Shown: piece by piece, positions 15,999 to 24,533 of the stretch
Numbering within the stretch: position 1 is the stretch's first letter
Layout of the letters: every line of letters begins with the position of its first letter
Origin: an uncultured Oscillospiraceae bacterium
GTDB taxonomy: Bacteria; Bacillota; Clostridia; Oscillospirales; Ruminococcaceae
NCBI GenBank assembly: GCA_934488695.1
Contig: CAKSSH010000002.1
Coordinates: 7,117 to 71,116 of the forward strand
DNA: 64,000 bases
Direction: 5' to 3'
Notes under the pieces: model-generated
What the model was told of the DNA's origin: nothing
The model's database searches: none
The model's input: the letters and a program-made list of their open reading frames with translations, nothing else
Translations under genes and position numbers: made by a program

Positions 15999-17117
15999 AT
16001 GAAAAAAGTGTTGGTGTTCGGCATGACCGAAAACCCCGGCGGGGTTGAAAGCTTTATCATGGCATATTATCGAAAATTGGACCGCTCTCGGGTGCAGTTT
16101 GATTTTCTTTGTAATACGGATGAAGTGGCGTATGAGCAGGAAATCGAGAGCCTGGGCGGCCGGGTGTTTCGTATCTGTGCCCGAAGTCGGGATTTGCGGC
16201 GGTATCGTCGGGAGCTGGAAGCCTTCTTTCGGCAGCATGCGCAGGAGTATTGCGCGCTTTGGGTCAATGTTTGCAGTCTTGCCAATATTGATTATCTCAA
16301 GGCGGCGAAAAAATACAATATTCCCTGCCGGATTATTCACAGCCACAATTCTCAGAATATGGACAGTGCGCTGCGCGGTCTGCTGCACCGGCTTAACCGG
16401 GGGCGTGTCCGGTCTTTGGCAACCGATTATTGGGCTTGCAGCAATGCTGCGGCGCGTTGGTTCTATGATGAGCAGCTGATGCAATCGGAGCGGTTTCGAC
16501 TGGTGGTGAATGCCATTGATTTGTCTCGATATGCCTTTAATCCGGCAGTTCGGGAGCGGCTGCGTGCGCAGCTGGGGCTGCGGGACAAGCTGGTCATCGG
16601 CAACGTCGGCCGGCTGCATCGGCAAAAGAATCAAGAATTTTTGCTGGAAATTTTTGCGAAGCTTTGTCAAAAGCGCTCGGATGCCGTTCTGCTTTTGGTC
16701 GGGGACGGAGAGGAAAACACCACGCTCATGCTTCAGGCAACCAAGCTCGGAATTCACAACCGCGTGCGATTTTTGGGGGTGCGCGAGGATGTGGCGGACC
16801 TGTTTCAGGCAATGGATTTGTTTGTGTTTCCGTCCCGGTATGAGGGGCTTGGAATTGTGCTGATCGAGGCGCAGACCTCGGGGCTTTATTGTTTGACCAG
16901 CACCGAGGGCGTGCCGCAGGATGCACGGGTGTCGCAGCAGATTGAATATTTGCCGCTGGCAGGCGGGGCCGCGCTGTGGTGTGACCGAATCCTTGCCTGC
17001 GCCGAGGAGCACCGGGATCGGCCGAATACACTCGGTCAGGTACGGCAGGCCGGATTTGATATTGACACGCAGGCGCCGCTTCTGCAAAACTTTTTTGAAA
17101 CGGAAATCGAGCGATGA
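15999..17117 (+). CDS. Family 4 glycosyltransferase (GT-B)
   Basis: 372 aa. Starts MKKVLVFGMTENPGGVESF, with the N-terminal GT-B glycine loop; the C-terminal domain has GNVGRLHRQKNQEFLLEIF and FPSRYEGLGIVLIEAQTSG, the E-x7-E donor site of GT4 enzymes. This resembles EpsF-type exopolysaccharide transferases. Cytoplasmic, retaining; sugar unknown. GGAAAGGAC precedes the ATG. It overlaps the following gene by ATGA. Confidence 0.9.
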   Translation: MKKVLVFGMTENPGGVESFIMAYYRKLDRSRVQFDFLCNTDEVAYEQEIESLGGRVFRICARSRDLRRYRRELEAFFRQHAQEYCALWVNVCSLANIDYLKAAKKYNIPCRIIHSHNSQNMDSALRGLLHRLNRGRVRSLATDYWACSNAAARWFYDEQLMQSERFRLVVNAIDLSRYAFNPAVRERLRAQLGLRDKLVIGNVGRLHRQKNQEFLLEIFAKLCQKRSDAVLLLVGDGEENTTLMLQATKLGIHNRVRFLGVREDVADLFQAMDLFVFPSRYEGLGIVLIEAQTSGLYCLTSTEGVPQDARVSQQIEYLPLAGGAALWCDRILACAEEHRDRPNTLGQVRQAGFDIDTQAPLLQNFFETEIER

Positions 17118-18145
17118 AACAAATTCTCTTGACCGAGCTTCCCCAAAACCCATTGAATGCCGGCAGTAAGGCCAAACGGGACATTCGGCAGATTTTGATC
17201 GCGGAGGGCTATTTGCCGCTGGATGTACACGAATGTTTTTCCCTTGGAAAACTTCCGCGCTTTTTTAAGCTTTGCCGGGAACTGCGCGCATTGCCGGACG
17301 GCAGCGCACTGACGATACAATGGCCGGTTTACAGCTTTTACAGTCGAAAATTTATGCCGGCGCTGTTGCGTCTGCTGCAAAAAAAGGCCTTTCTTGTGAC
17401 CTTGATCGTGCATGACCTGGAGTCGGCCCGGTTTGAAAAAAACTCCGAAAAGGCCTTGCTGGAGCAGCAGCTTTTGTCTCGGTGCGCCCGAATCGTTTTG
17501 CACAATGAGGCTATGCGCGACTTTTTGGTGCAATCGCTATCCTTGCCGCCGCAACGGCTTGCGGTGCTGGGGATTTTTGATTATCTTTGCCCGGACCCGA
17601 AGCGTTCGGCGCAGCCCGGAAACACGGTAGCGGTCGCCGGCAATTTAAGCCGGGAAAAGGCCGGGTACCTGTATCGGTTGAGCGAGCTTGACGGGATAGC
17701 GCCGCTGCGGCTGTACGGCGCAAATTATTCGGGAGAGGACAGCGCGCAGGTACACTATTGCGGCGCTTTTGCGCCCGAGGAGCTGCCTGCCCGGCTGGAC
17801 GCCGCATACGGCCTTGTTTGGGACGGAGACAGCTGTGATACCTGTGCCGGCGTGACCGGGCAGTATCTCAGGATCAACGATCCGCATAAAGCATCTTTGT
17901 ATTTGGCAGCCGGACTGCCGGTGCTGATTTGGTCCGAGGCGGCGTTAGCCCCGTTTCTTGTGAAAAACGGTCTCGGACTTACGGTGGACTGTTTGCAGGA
18001 GCTGCAGACGCGGCTTTCGTCGGTCAGCCCGGAGGAGTATCGCCGGCTTGCCGAAAATGCGGCGCGCTTCGGCGCGCGGCTGCGCGCCGGCGAGATGATC
18101 CGAAGCGTTCTCCGGCAGTCGGCGGCTTTGGATGAAAAAGCCTGA
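17114..18145 (+). CDS. GT-B transferase of the galactofuranosyl-/Gtf3-like group
   Basis: 343 aa. The N-terminus (ILLTELPQNPLNAGSKAKRD), a VHDLESARF segment and a C-terminal NDPHKASLYLAAGLPVLIW stretch resemble the Gtf3/WbbI-like family of galactofuranosyl or glucosyl transferases; this is family resemblance, and the sugar is unknown. No membrane segment. Translation is coupled to the GT4 gene (ATGA). The next 500 bases are decayed sequence, then the flippase gene. Confidence 0.7.
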   Translation: MKQILLTELPQNPLNAGSKAKRDIRQILIAEGYLPLDVHECFSLGKLPRFFKLCRELRALPDGSALTIQWPVYSFYSRKFMPALLRLLQKKAFLVTLIVHDLESARFEKNSEKALLEQQLLSRCARIVLHNEAMRDFLVQSLSLPPQRLAVLGIFDYLCPDPKRSAQPGNTVAVAGNLSREKAGYLYRLSELDGIAPLRLYGANYSGEDSAQVHYCGAFAPEELPARLDAAYGLVWDGDSCDTCAGVTGQYLRINDPHKASLYLAAGLPVLIWSEAALAPFLVKNGLGLTVDCLQELQTRLSSVSPEEYRRLAENAARFGARLRAGEMIRSVLRQSAALDEKA

Positions 18146-18172
18146 TCGGGAAAGCATTATTTCTGTTTAGGA

Positions 18173-18630
18173 ATGTTTGCTGGCGGTCTGCTGTGTGCTG
18201 TACAATGGCATTTGAGCGCTTTTTTGCCTGTTGCCGCGCTGCCGGCTGTACGGATTTTGCGGGACAAAATGAAGGTTTTTCTTTTATATTCGGCTGTGAC
18301 GCGCAAGCTTGCTTTGCCGACTTTTTAGGGAAATCTTTTTTCGGGGGGATTGGAACGACGCGGCAATTATCGCGCGTTTTTCTTATGCCTTTTGCGCTAA
18401 CGACGGGCTGAGCAGGGGCCTGCCGGTGCTGCTGGCACAGGGCGGACTTTGGCTTTTCTGTTTTATGTCTTTTCGGCACCGAGAGACGTGCTGCTCTCTG
18501 TGCGCCGGCCGCGAGTACGGCTTTTGTCGGCGATGCTTGTGTTTTTCGGCATGCTGATGAATACGAATATGTCGTTTGCGCCGATCGGTATTCTGTGGTT
18601 AAGCTTTCCGGCTACCGCGCGCCTTAGCCT
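18173..18630 (+). pseudogene. Decayed membrane-protein gene, possibly polysaccharide polymerase
   Basis: Hydrophobic, codon-like sequence continues across three frame segments: 18173-18325 (MFAGGLLCAVQWHLSAFLP..., stop at 18326), about 18309-18470 in another frame (NDAAIIARFSYAF...), and about 18449-18630 back in the first frame (RLLSAMLVFFGMLMNTNMSF). The first shift lies near a T5 run. Joined, they would give the end of a multi-span protein in the place where a Wzy polymerase or O-antigen ligase usually sits. About 150 codons remain of an expected ~400. Function is inferred from position and hydrophobicity only. Confidence 0.45.
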
Positions 18631-18648
18631 GTGGAGGAGGATTTGTAC

Positions 18649-21288
18649 GTGGCACAGCAAAGTATCAAGAAGAACTATGTCTACAACGTAGCTATTCAGC
18701 TGTTTTCGCTGCTGGCACCGTTTTTGACAACGCCGTACGTTTCCCGTGTGCTGCAGGTGGAAACCATCGGCTACTACAGCTATGCCAACTCGATCGCCAC
18801 CTATTTTTCGCTGTTTGCCGCGCTGGGCATCGGTGCATACGGTGCGCGCGAGGTTTCTATGGAGAGGGGCAATCGCCAACGCTGCACCGAGCTTTTTTGG
18901 GAATTGACGGGGATTCGAGCGGTTACGACTGCAGTCAGCGGTGTGTTGTATCTGGTGGCGGTGTTTATCAATGGCGTGAACATCGGCATTTATATCGCCT
19001 GCGGTGTGACGCTGCTGTCGGTTGCGGTGGATTTCACCTGGTTTTTGCAGGCTATGGAGGATTTCCGAGCTCTGATGCTGCGCAATTTTGCGATGAAGTC
19101 GCTCTCGGTGGTGCTGATTTTTACCCTGGTTCGACATCGCGAAGATCTTATGCTCTACATTTTGATTCAAACCGGCAGCACATTGCTTGCCAATTTAATG
19201 ACGCTGCCGCAGCTGCACCGGTATTTGGGCTCTCCGCGCGGGTTTCATCTTTGCTTCCGGCCGCATTTTCGGCAGATATTGATTTATTTTATTCCGACAG
19301 TCGCCTCATCGGTCTATACGGTGCTGGACCGGACCATGATTGGCGTTATCACGCGTTCCAATGTGGAAAACGGTTGTTATGAGCAGGCACATAAGGTAAT
19401 CAATATTCTGCTGACTGTTATCACCTCTTTGAACGTCATTGTCGGTATGCGCACGACCTATTTGTTCGGACAGGGTCAGGATGACAGTATCCGCGCATAT
19501 ATTAAAAAGACCTTCCGTTTTATGAGCTTGGTTTCCATGCCCATGATGTTCGGCTTGGTTGGCTGTGCCCGAGTGTTTGTCCCGTTGTTTTTCGGCGAGG
19601 GCTATGACAAGGTCGCGCCGGTGCTCATGCTGTCCTCGCCAATCGTTTTTATGATTGGTATCAGCAATATTATCGGGACGATATATTTAACGCCGAGCGG
19701 ACAGCGGGCGCGCAGCAATCGTGTCATCGTGGCCGGCGCGGCGGTTAATTTCTTTTTAAACCTGCTGCTGATCCCGCGTTTTTCAAGCTATGGCGCCGTT
19801 GTGGCGTCGCTGGCGGCAGAGGGCGTGATCGCTCTTTTGTATATCCGCTTGATTCGTGCGTATATTTCGCTGTGGGATATTTTCCGTGCCGCAATCAAAT
19901 ATGCGCTTCTGTCCGGGATTATGCTGGCGATCGTTTGCTTGATAGGTGTCGGCCGACGGGGTATGCCGGTGCTGATTGCGCAGGTTTCGGCCGGCGCGGC
20001 TGTTTATATCGCCGGCCTGCTGCTTACTCGGGACGAAATTGTTTTTGAGGAGCTTTATAAGTTGAAACAAAAGTTTTTTCGCACCGAAAAAGCTGTGTCC
20101 AAGCGTACAGCGCCGTCGAGCTCTTTAACCGCCGGCGGGGAGGATACCGCCGCGTCAGTTGCGGAGAGCGTTTCGGCCGCTGCGGGCACCGGAAACGTTT
20201 CGGCCACAGGAGGTGAACCTGCCCTCTCGGCTGCGGCAGTTGCCCGCGCCGGTTTAGCTGATAGCACTGCGGGCGAGGCTGACGCGGAAACGGAAAGCAG
20301 GGCGAGCGCGGATACGGGGAGCGCTGTGACCGACGGAGGGGAAAACGCTGCGACGGAAAACATATCGACGTCCAAAATCGGGGACATCGTCCGCCCGACC
20401 GGTGCAAGAGCGTCCGGCGTACTTGTGCGCAGCGGGGTGGTTGTCAGCGACCGTCTGCGCAGGGTCTGGGAGATAGAGCTTTTGATGCTTGAAAAATTTT
20501 TGCAGGTGTGTCAAAAATATTCCCTGCACTATTTTGCTGCGGCCGGCACCCTGCTCGGCGCTGTTCGGCACGGCGGTTTTATTCCGTGGGATGACGACAT
20601 CGACCTGTTTATGATGCGGGAGGATTATGACCGGCTGCTGTCTGTTTCGGCACAGGAGTTTTCCGATCCGTTCTTTTTTCAAACGGCCTACACCGATTCG
20701 GGCTATTTTCGCGGGCACGCGCAGCTTCGGTATAACGGCACGACGGCCATTCGGGTCGGCGAGGGCTCACGGGTGCGGTTTCATCAAGGAATTTTTATCG
20801 ACATTTTCCCGCTGGACGCCGTGCCGGATTCGGAGGAAGCGGCAGCACGTCAACGTCGGCAGCTGCATTTTTGGAATGCGTTGCTGAATGCCGGTATCCG
20901 AAACGATCCCCGGCAGGAAAGCGGCGCCGCGCGACTGCGTCGTTTTGCGGTACACGCCTTTTCCAGAATTTTGCCGCCCTCGCTGCAATATCGTCGGATG
21001 GAAAAAATCTGCCGGGCGTACAACGGATATGCTACGCGCCGAGTCGCGCAGCTTTCCTTTGACCCCGACAACAAAAAGCTGTGCTGGGAGCGTGAAGTGT
21101 TTAACACAACGGTCCCGATGAAGTTTGAGGGATTGACGCTTGTGGCACCCGGCGGTTGGGATACCTGCCTTTCCCGGCAGTACGGCGATTATATGACGCC
21201 GCGGCGCGAGCCCTCCCATCACGGGGAAGTGATTTTTGACCCGGATACCGATTATCGCGAAACGCTGCGGCGGATGAAACAAAAATAA
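18649..21288 (+). CDS. Fusion of Wzx-type flippase and LicD phosphotransferase
   Basis: 879 aa. Residues ~1-475: MOP-superfamily polysaccharide flippase with about 12-14 hydrophobic helices (NVAIQLFSLLAPFLTTPYV at the start). Residues ~481-600: a low-complexity linker dominated by Ala, Ser, Thr, Gly and Glu. Residues ~601-879: LicD domain with AAAGTLLGAVRHGGFIPWDDDIDLFM (acidic metal cluster at 648-652) and GIFIDIFPLD. LicD enzymes transfer phosphocholine or similar groups from nucleotide carriers to glycans. The GTG at 18649 sits 8 nt after AGGAGG; the GTG at 18631 overlaps that site and is rejected. A single uninterrupted frame. The fusion suggests decoration linked to export. Last gene of the operon. 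Confidence 0.88.
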   Translation: MAQQSIKKNYVYNVAIQLFSLLAPFLTTPYVSRVLQVETIGYYSYANSIATYFSLFAALGIGAYGAREVSMERGNRQRCTELFWELTGIRAVTTAVSGVLYLVAVFINGVNIGIYIACGVTLLSVAVDFTWFLQAMEDFRALMLRNFAMKSLSVVLIFTLVRHREDLMLYILIQTGSTLLANLMTLPQLHRYLGSPRGFHLCFRPHFRQILIYFIPTVASSVYTVLDRTMIGVITRSNVENGCYEQAHKVINILLTVITSLNVIVGMRTTYLFGQGQDDSIRAYIKKTFRFMSLVSMPMMFGLVGCARVFVPLFFGEGYDKVAPVLMLSSPIVFMIGISNIIGTIYLTPSGQRARSNRVIVAGAAVNFFLNLLLIPRFSSYGAVVASLAAEGVIALLYIRLIRAYISLWDIFRAAIKYALLSGIMLAIVCLIGVGRRGMPVLIAQVSAGAAVYIAGLLLTRDEIVFEELYKLKQKFFRTEKAVSKRTAPSSSLTAGGEDTAASVAESVSAAAGTGNVSATGGEPALSAAAVARAGLADSTAGEADAETESRASADTGSAVTDGGENAATENISTSKIGDIVRPTGARASGVLVRSGVVVSDRLRRVWEIELLMLEKFLQVCQKYSLHYFAAAGTLLGAVRHGGFIPWDDDIDLFMMREDYDRLLSVSAQEFSDPFFFQTAYTDSGYFRGHAQLRYNGTTAIRVGEGSRVRFHQGIFIDIFPLDAVPDSEEAAARQRRQLHFWNALLNAGIRNDPRQESGAARLRRFAVHAFSRILPPSLQYRRMEKICRAYNGYATRRVAQLSFDPDNKKLCWEREVFNTTVPMKFEGLTLVAPGGWDTCLSRQYGDYMTPRREPSHHGEVIFDPDTDYRETLRRMKQK

Positions 21289-21325
21289 AAGCTGCGGCCG
21301 CCCAAACGGGCGGCCGCAGCTTTTT
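21287..21325 (+). terminator. Terminator of the polysaccharide operon
   Basis: 17-bp perfect stem (21287-21303 with 21308-21324), loop AAAC, T5 end; it overlaps the stop codon of the fusion gene. Confidence 0.92.
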
Positions 21326-21444
21326 GCGGTCGAGAGCTTTTGCGTCGAAAAGAGGGGGGGTGAATTGATGCCTTTGGGCGGCCCTATTGGCCGAGAGCTT
21401 GTTGTTTTGGGAAAAGTGCAGCGGAGCCGCTTGTGCGGAACGAA

Positions 21445-22095
21445 TTACAACAGACAATCCGAAGCCTGCTGCCAGGTTTCAAAATAATAAGCACAGCTTT
21501 GCTCGAGCTCCGGGCGGGCGGCAGCCATATAGTCGTCATAAATGGCGGCAACCCGAAATCCGGCGGCGAGGGCGGTTCGGACGGCGTAATCGGAGTCCTC
21601 AAAAATCAAGGTGGACTCAATCGTTCCGCCGACAGCTTGCATAGCCTTTTGATAGACGGCCGGCGACTGGTTTTTCCCGGCGCCTGCCTCGGTACAGGAC
21701 ACGATGGCGTCAAAATAAGGCGTCATCCGGTGCAGAGAAAGCAGCGACAGGATACGGTCACTGTCGGTAGCCGAAGCGACGGCACAGTGAACGCCCTGCC
21801 GGTGCAGTGCTTGAACAAACGAAAAAGCGCCGGCCTTGAGCGGCGCCTGAAGATACTGCTTCCAGATGAAGTTGTTCAGCTCTTGTGCAAGCAGATCAAC
21901 ATCCTTTTCCGGGAAATAATGCTGCCGGAGATAAAGAGCTGTGTGCGGCATATCCATGGGCGTGACGGTTCGGTCCAGCCCCGCCTTAGGTCGGCCGCCT
22001 GCAGCTATGATATAACGAGAGGCAGCGGCCTTCCACATCGGCATAGAGTCTAAAAGAGTGCCGTCAAGATCGAACAGGGCAGTTTGATAATTCAT
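21445..22095 (-). CDS. HAD-family phosphatase, phosphoglucomutase-like subgroup
   Basis: 216 aa. Motif I FDLDGTLLDSMP at residues 6-17, VASATDSDR (motif II), K in AGAGKNQSPAVYQKAM (motif III) and FEDSDYAVRTALAAG (motif IV). With its helical cap it belongs with beta-phosphoglucomutase and similar sugar-phosphate phosphatases. Start 22095 is chosen because the longer frame begins inside the promoter; the ribosome-binding site is poor. Single gene on this strand. Confidence 0.85.
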   Translation of the reverse strand: MNYQTALFDLDGTLLDSMPMWKAAASRYIIAAGGRPKAGLDRTVTPMDMPHTALYLRQHYFPEKDVDLLAQELNNFIWKQYLQAPLKAGAFSFVQALHRQGVHCAVASATDSDRILSLLSLHRMTPYFDAIVSCTEAGAGKNQSPAVYQKAMQAVGGTIESTLIFEDSDYAVRTALAAGFRVAAIYDDYMAAARPELEQSCAYYFETWQQASDCLL

Positions 22096-22147
22096 TTGGG
22101 ATTCCGGCTTTCTGGTCCGGCGCGCATATTGCCGCCTTTTTGTCATA

Positions 22148-22176
22148 ATAATAGCATTTGGCTTGACCGGAGTCAA
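22148..22176 (-). promoter_or_regulatory. Promoter of the HAD gene
   Basis: TTGACT (22176-22171), 17 bp, TATTAT (22153-22148), with an extended -10 TGC. The -35 box is part of the inverted repeat at 22160-22179. Confidence 0.8.
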
Positions 22177-22179
22177 GCC
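22160..22179. promoter_or_regulatory. Inverted repeat over the HAD promoter
   Basis: GGCTTGAC-CGGA-GTCAAGCC: 8-bp perfect arms spanning the -35 box and upstream spacer. A likely repressor site; the regulator is unknown. Confidence 0.5.
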
Positions 22180-22292
22180 TTTTATGCGCCTTATTAAAAA
22201 GGCGCTCGATTTTTTCTCCCGGAGGGGCGGAGAAGGACGAGGCCTTACAGCTTATCCCTGAAAAATTTGCAAAGCGCTGCGGTTAGAGAGCT

Positions 22293-22931
22293 TTACAGGG
22301 GAAGCCGGGCACATAGCAGGGCGGACAGAAACAGGGACAGCACCGGCACGAGGCTGCCCAGAAAAAGCTGAACGAGCGAGTGGCGCCGCAGCTTGAGAGA
22401 GGACCAAAACACCGATACGAGCAGCACCAGCGAAAACAGGTACAGCGGACTGACATAGTAGATCAGCACGGCAATCGGCCCGGCAACGCCGCAGGCGTGC
22501 CCGCTGCTTTTGACATGAAAGACGAAAGAAAAAACCGCGGTCAAAACACCGGACAACAGATAGGTAAAGTAAATTACCCGTTCTACCATCGTGCAGTGCG
22601 TCAGGAGGCAGAACAGGACGCCGCCCAAATAGCCGGCCACCGAAAAAATAATAGCCAGCTTGCGCTCTTTAGAACGACGAAGCTCCGGGTCCCGGCCGAA
22701 GATCAGGGCGCTCAAGGGGTAGGACAGCAGCGGAAACACGGTCAGAAACACAAGGCTCATAACGTAGTGCAACATATTTTCGTAGGCGTGTAGCGACGAA
22801 AAGCAGAGGATCGTGGTCAGGGTCGCTGCCATCAGCGGAGCCACTGTGGCAACCCGAATGATCTTGGCGGCCAACATTTTTCCCTTTCCGCGGTCTGCGG
22901 TCGCTTGAGTCGGACGTTGTTGAAGATTCAT
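22293..22931 (-). CDS. Integral membrane protein, divergent PAP2-like
   Basis: 212 aa with about six hydrophobic helices. KSSGHACGVAGP resembles the (P/S)SGH motif of PAP2 lipid phosphatases, and RRHSLVQLFLG resembles the R...HxxxD motif but with Gln for the usual Asp; a clear KxxxxxxRP motif is not seen. It may be a PAP2 member with changed chemistry or a non-enzymatic relative. Start 22931 has AAGGAG 9 nt upstream; the longer frame from 23090 adds a Phe/Arg-rich stretch with no signal. Confidence 0.65.
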   Translation of the reverse strand: MNLQQRPTQATADRGKGKMLAAKIIRVATVAPLMAATLTTILCFSSLHAYENMLHYVMSLVFLTVFPLLSYPLSALIFGRDPELRRSKERKLAIIFSVAGYLGGVLFCLLTHCTMVERVIYFTYLLSGVLTAVFSFVFHVKSSGHACGVAGPIAVLIYYVSPLYLFSLVLLVSVFWSSLKLRRHSLVQLFLGSLVPVLSLFLSALLCARLPL

Positions 22932-23112
22932 GAGATCAGCTCCTTTTTGTCTTGCTTTGAGTTTAACACCGCGTCGCCGAAAAATAAAGGAAGTCCTGCG
23001 GTTGGCGGGTCTACTGGCAAAAAAGAAGATTCTATTTTTAAAAACGATACTCCACTGACAGTAGAGTTTTGCCGGGAAATCGCACTGCAAGGCGGTTTGT
23101 TTTCGGAAAGAC

Positions 23113-23142
23113 TTGACTTTTTCGGGCAGAGTCTGTTATAAT
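23113..23142 (+). promoter_or_regulatory. Promoter of the XRE-membrane gene
   Basis: TTGACT (23113-23118), 18 bp, TATAAT (23137-23142) with extended TGT. The ~175-base leader has an 11-bp stem with one mismatch (23156-23181) and no gene. Confidence 0.75.
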
Positions 23143-23319
23143 AACAAAAAGATTTCCGAAACGACCGTGAGGTGGTTTCGGCAGAAAAGCCCGGACGGAT
23201 AACGGCAGTCTGTGTTGAAAGAATACCGTTATTGGGGGCGTTGTCCTCTTGTACGCCCGCTCTTTTGCGGTTGTCGGTCAAAGGGGCACGGGAGTATTTT
23301 CGGAAAGGAGGCAGTCGGC

Positions 23320-23955
23320 ATGTCCGAGCAGGAGCTGAGGCAGGTTTTGGCACGCAATTTATCGGCTATTCGCAGGCAGTGTGGGATGACCCAGTCCGAG
23401 CTTGCGGAGTGCATCAATTATTCCGATAAATCCATTTCCAAATGGGAACGCGGAGAGGGACTGCCCGACCTTTATATATTGACCCGTCTGGCCGATATTT
23501 ACGGCGTTCGGGTGCAGGACTTTTTGCAAAGTGCGCCGCCGGCTCCGCCGCCGCGCCGGGGATTCGGCCGTGCACAGCGGCTGTTGATTACGGCACTGTC
23601 TGTCGGGCTGGTCTGGCTGGTCGACGCTGTTGCCTTTTTTGTGCTGCGCCTGTTGGGTGTGGATGTTTTTTATTTGGAGCTTGCGGTGTTTTCGGCGCTG
23701 TTTGCATCAACCGTGGTGCTGACGGTGTTTTCGGCGCTTTGGTTTTCGCGGCTTTGGTGCGGTATCGCTGTTTCCTCCATGGTTTGGCTGTCTGCCGGCG
23801 GCGCGCGATTTTTTGTCACGATGGACGGGATCGAGCATGTCTTTTGGATTGCCGGTGCTCTGCAGATTTTGGTGATTTTATGGTATGTTTTTATCGGGAT
23901 CCGCTCCGAGAATCCGCGAAAATTCAAAAAAGAAAAGGTTGAAACCGAAAAATAA
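23320..23955 (+). CDS. XRE-type DNA-binding protein with membrane domain
   Basis: 211 aa. Residues ~8-62 are a helix-turn-helix of the XRE/Cro class (MTQSELAECINYSDKSISKW); a Pro-rich hinge (PPAPPPRR) leads to four hydrophobic helices (~80-200) and a basic tail. This architecture suggests a membrane-tethered repressor; ligand and targets are unknown. AAAGGAGG precedes the ATG by 9 nt. It is followed directly by the ribosomal-protein promoter. Confidence 0.85.
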   Translation: MSEQELRQVLARNLSAIRRQCGMTQSELAECINYSDKSISKWERGEGLPDLYILTRLADIYGVRVQDFLQSAPPAPPPRRGFGRAQRLLITALSVGLVWLVDAVAFFVLRLLGVDVFYLELAVFSALFASTVVLTVFSALWFSRLWCGIAVSSMVWLSAGGARFFVTMDGIEHVFWIAGALQILVILWYVFIGIRSENPRKFKKEKVETEK

Positions 23956-23965
23956 TAAAAAAGGC

Positions 23966-23995
23966 TTGACAAGCCGGCCTCGTTTGTGGTATATT
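23966..23995 (+). promoter_or_regulatory. Promoter of rpmG-secE-nusG-rplKA
   Basis: TTGACA (23966-23971), 18 bp, TATATT (23990-23995). Just after it a CCTC-TGAC-GAGG mini-hairpin with a T-rich tail could be a weak pause site. Confidence 0.75.
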
Positions 23996-24086
23996 ATTTG
24001 TACCTCTGACGAGGTTTTATTTTTTGTGCGAAATAAAGCCCACTTGAGGGAGGCAAAATTTATCCGAATTTGTAGGAGGTGCCGAT

Positions 24087-24236
24087 ATGCGAGTTAGTAT
24101 TACATTAGCTTGCACAGAGTGCAAACAGCGTAATTACAACACCAAGAAAAACAAGAAGAACGATCCTGACAGACTCGAGATGAACAAGTATTGTCGTTTC
24201 TGCAGGAAGCACACGCTTCACAGAGAGACCAAATAA
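24087..24236 (+). CDS. rpmG: Ribosomal protein L33
   Basis: 49 aa, 50S subunit. Zinc-binding form with two CxxC pairs (CTEC and CRFC). AGGAGG lies before the ATG. First gene of the secE-nusG-rplK-rplA transcript, as in many Firmicutes. Confidence 0.95.
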   Translation: MRVSITLACTECKQRNYNTKKNKKNDPDRLEMNKYCRFCRKHTLHRETK

Positions 24237-24246
24237 GGAGGGCGGG

Positions 24247-24507
24247 ATGAGCATGGCAGAGGATGCTGTTAAAAAGGCAGGCGCCAAGCCCGAAAAGAAG
24301 GAGAAAAAGCAAAAGAAGTCCGGTGGCTTTCGCAAGTATTTCCGCGATTTGAAAGGCGAATTCAAAAAGATCGTATGGCCCTCTAAAAAACAGATCATCA
24401 ATAATACCATCGTTGTCATTGCGTCGATCATCGTTGTCGGTCTGTTCATCTGGCTTCTGGACTACGGTCTGGGTGCGCTGATCAAGCTGTTCCTCGGCAA
24501 CGCCTAA
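24247..24507 (+). CDS. secE: Preprotein translocase subunit SecE
   Basis: 86 aa. A lysine-rich N-terminus, then the amphipathic KGEFKKIVWPSKK segment and one membrane span (VVIASIIVVGLFIWLL). It clamps SecY in the translocon. Two ATGs (24247, 24253) are possible; the first has AAGGAGGG at better spacing. Confidence 0.95.
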   Translation: MSMAEDAVKKAGAKPEKKEKKQKKSGGFRKYFRDLKGEFKKIVWPSKKQIINNTIVVIASIIVVGLFIWLLDYGLGALIKLFLGNA

Positions 24508-24533
24508 GGCTGCGCGGAAAGGAATGGATTACA

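Noticed and set aside
15837..17153. 438-codon minus-strand frame opposite the GT4 gene
   Set aside because: Mirror of the coding bias of the GT4 gene, which has promoter, ribosome-binding site and motifs.
23156..23181. Riboswitch or terminator in the XRE gene leader
   Set aside because: A single 11-bp stem with a mismatch, no T run and no known riboswitch core.
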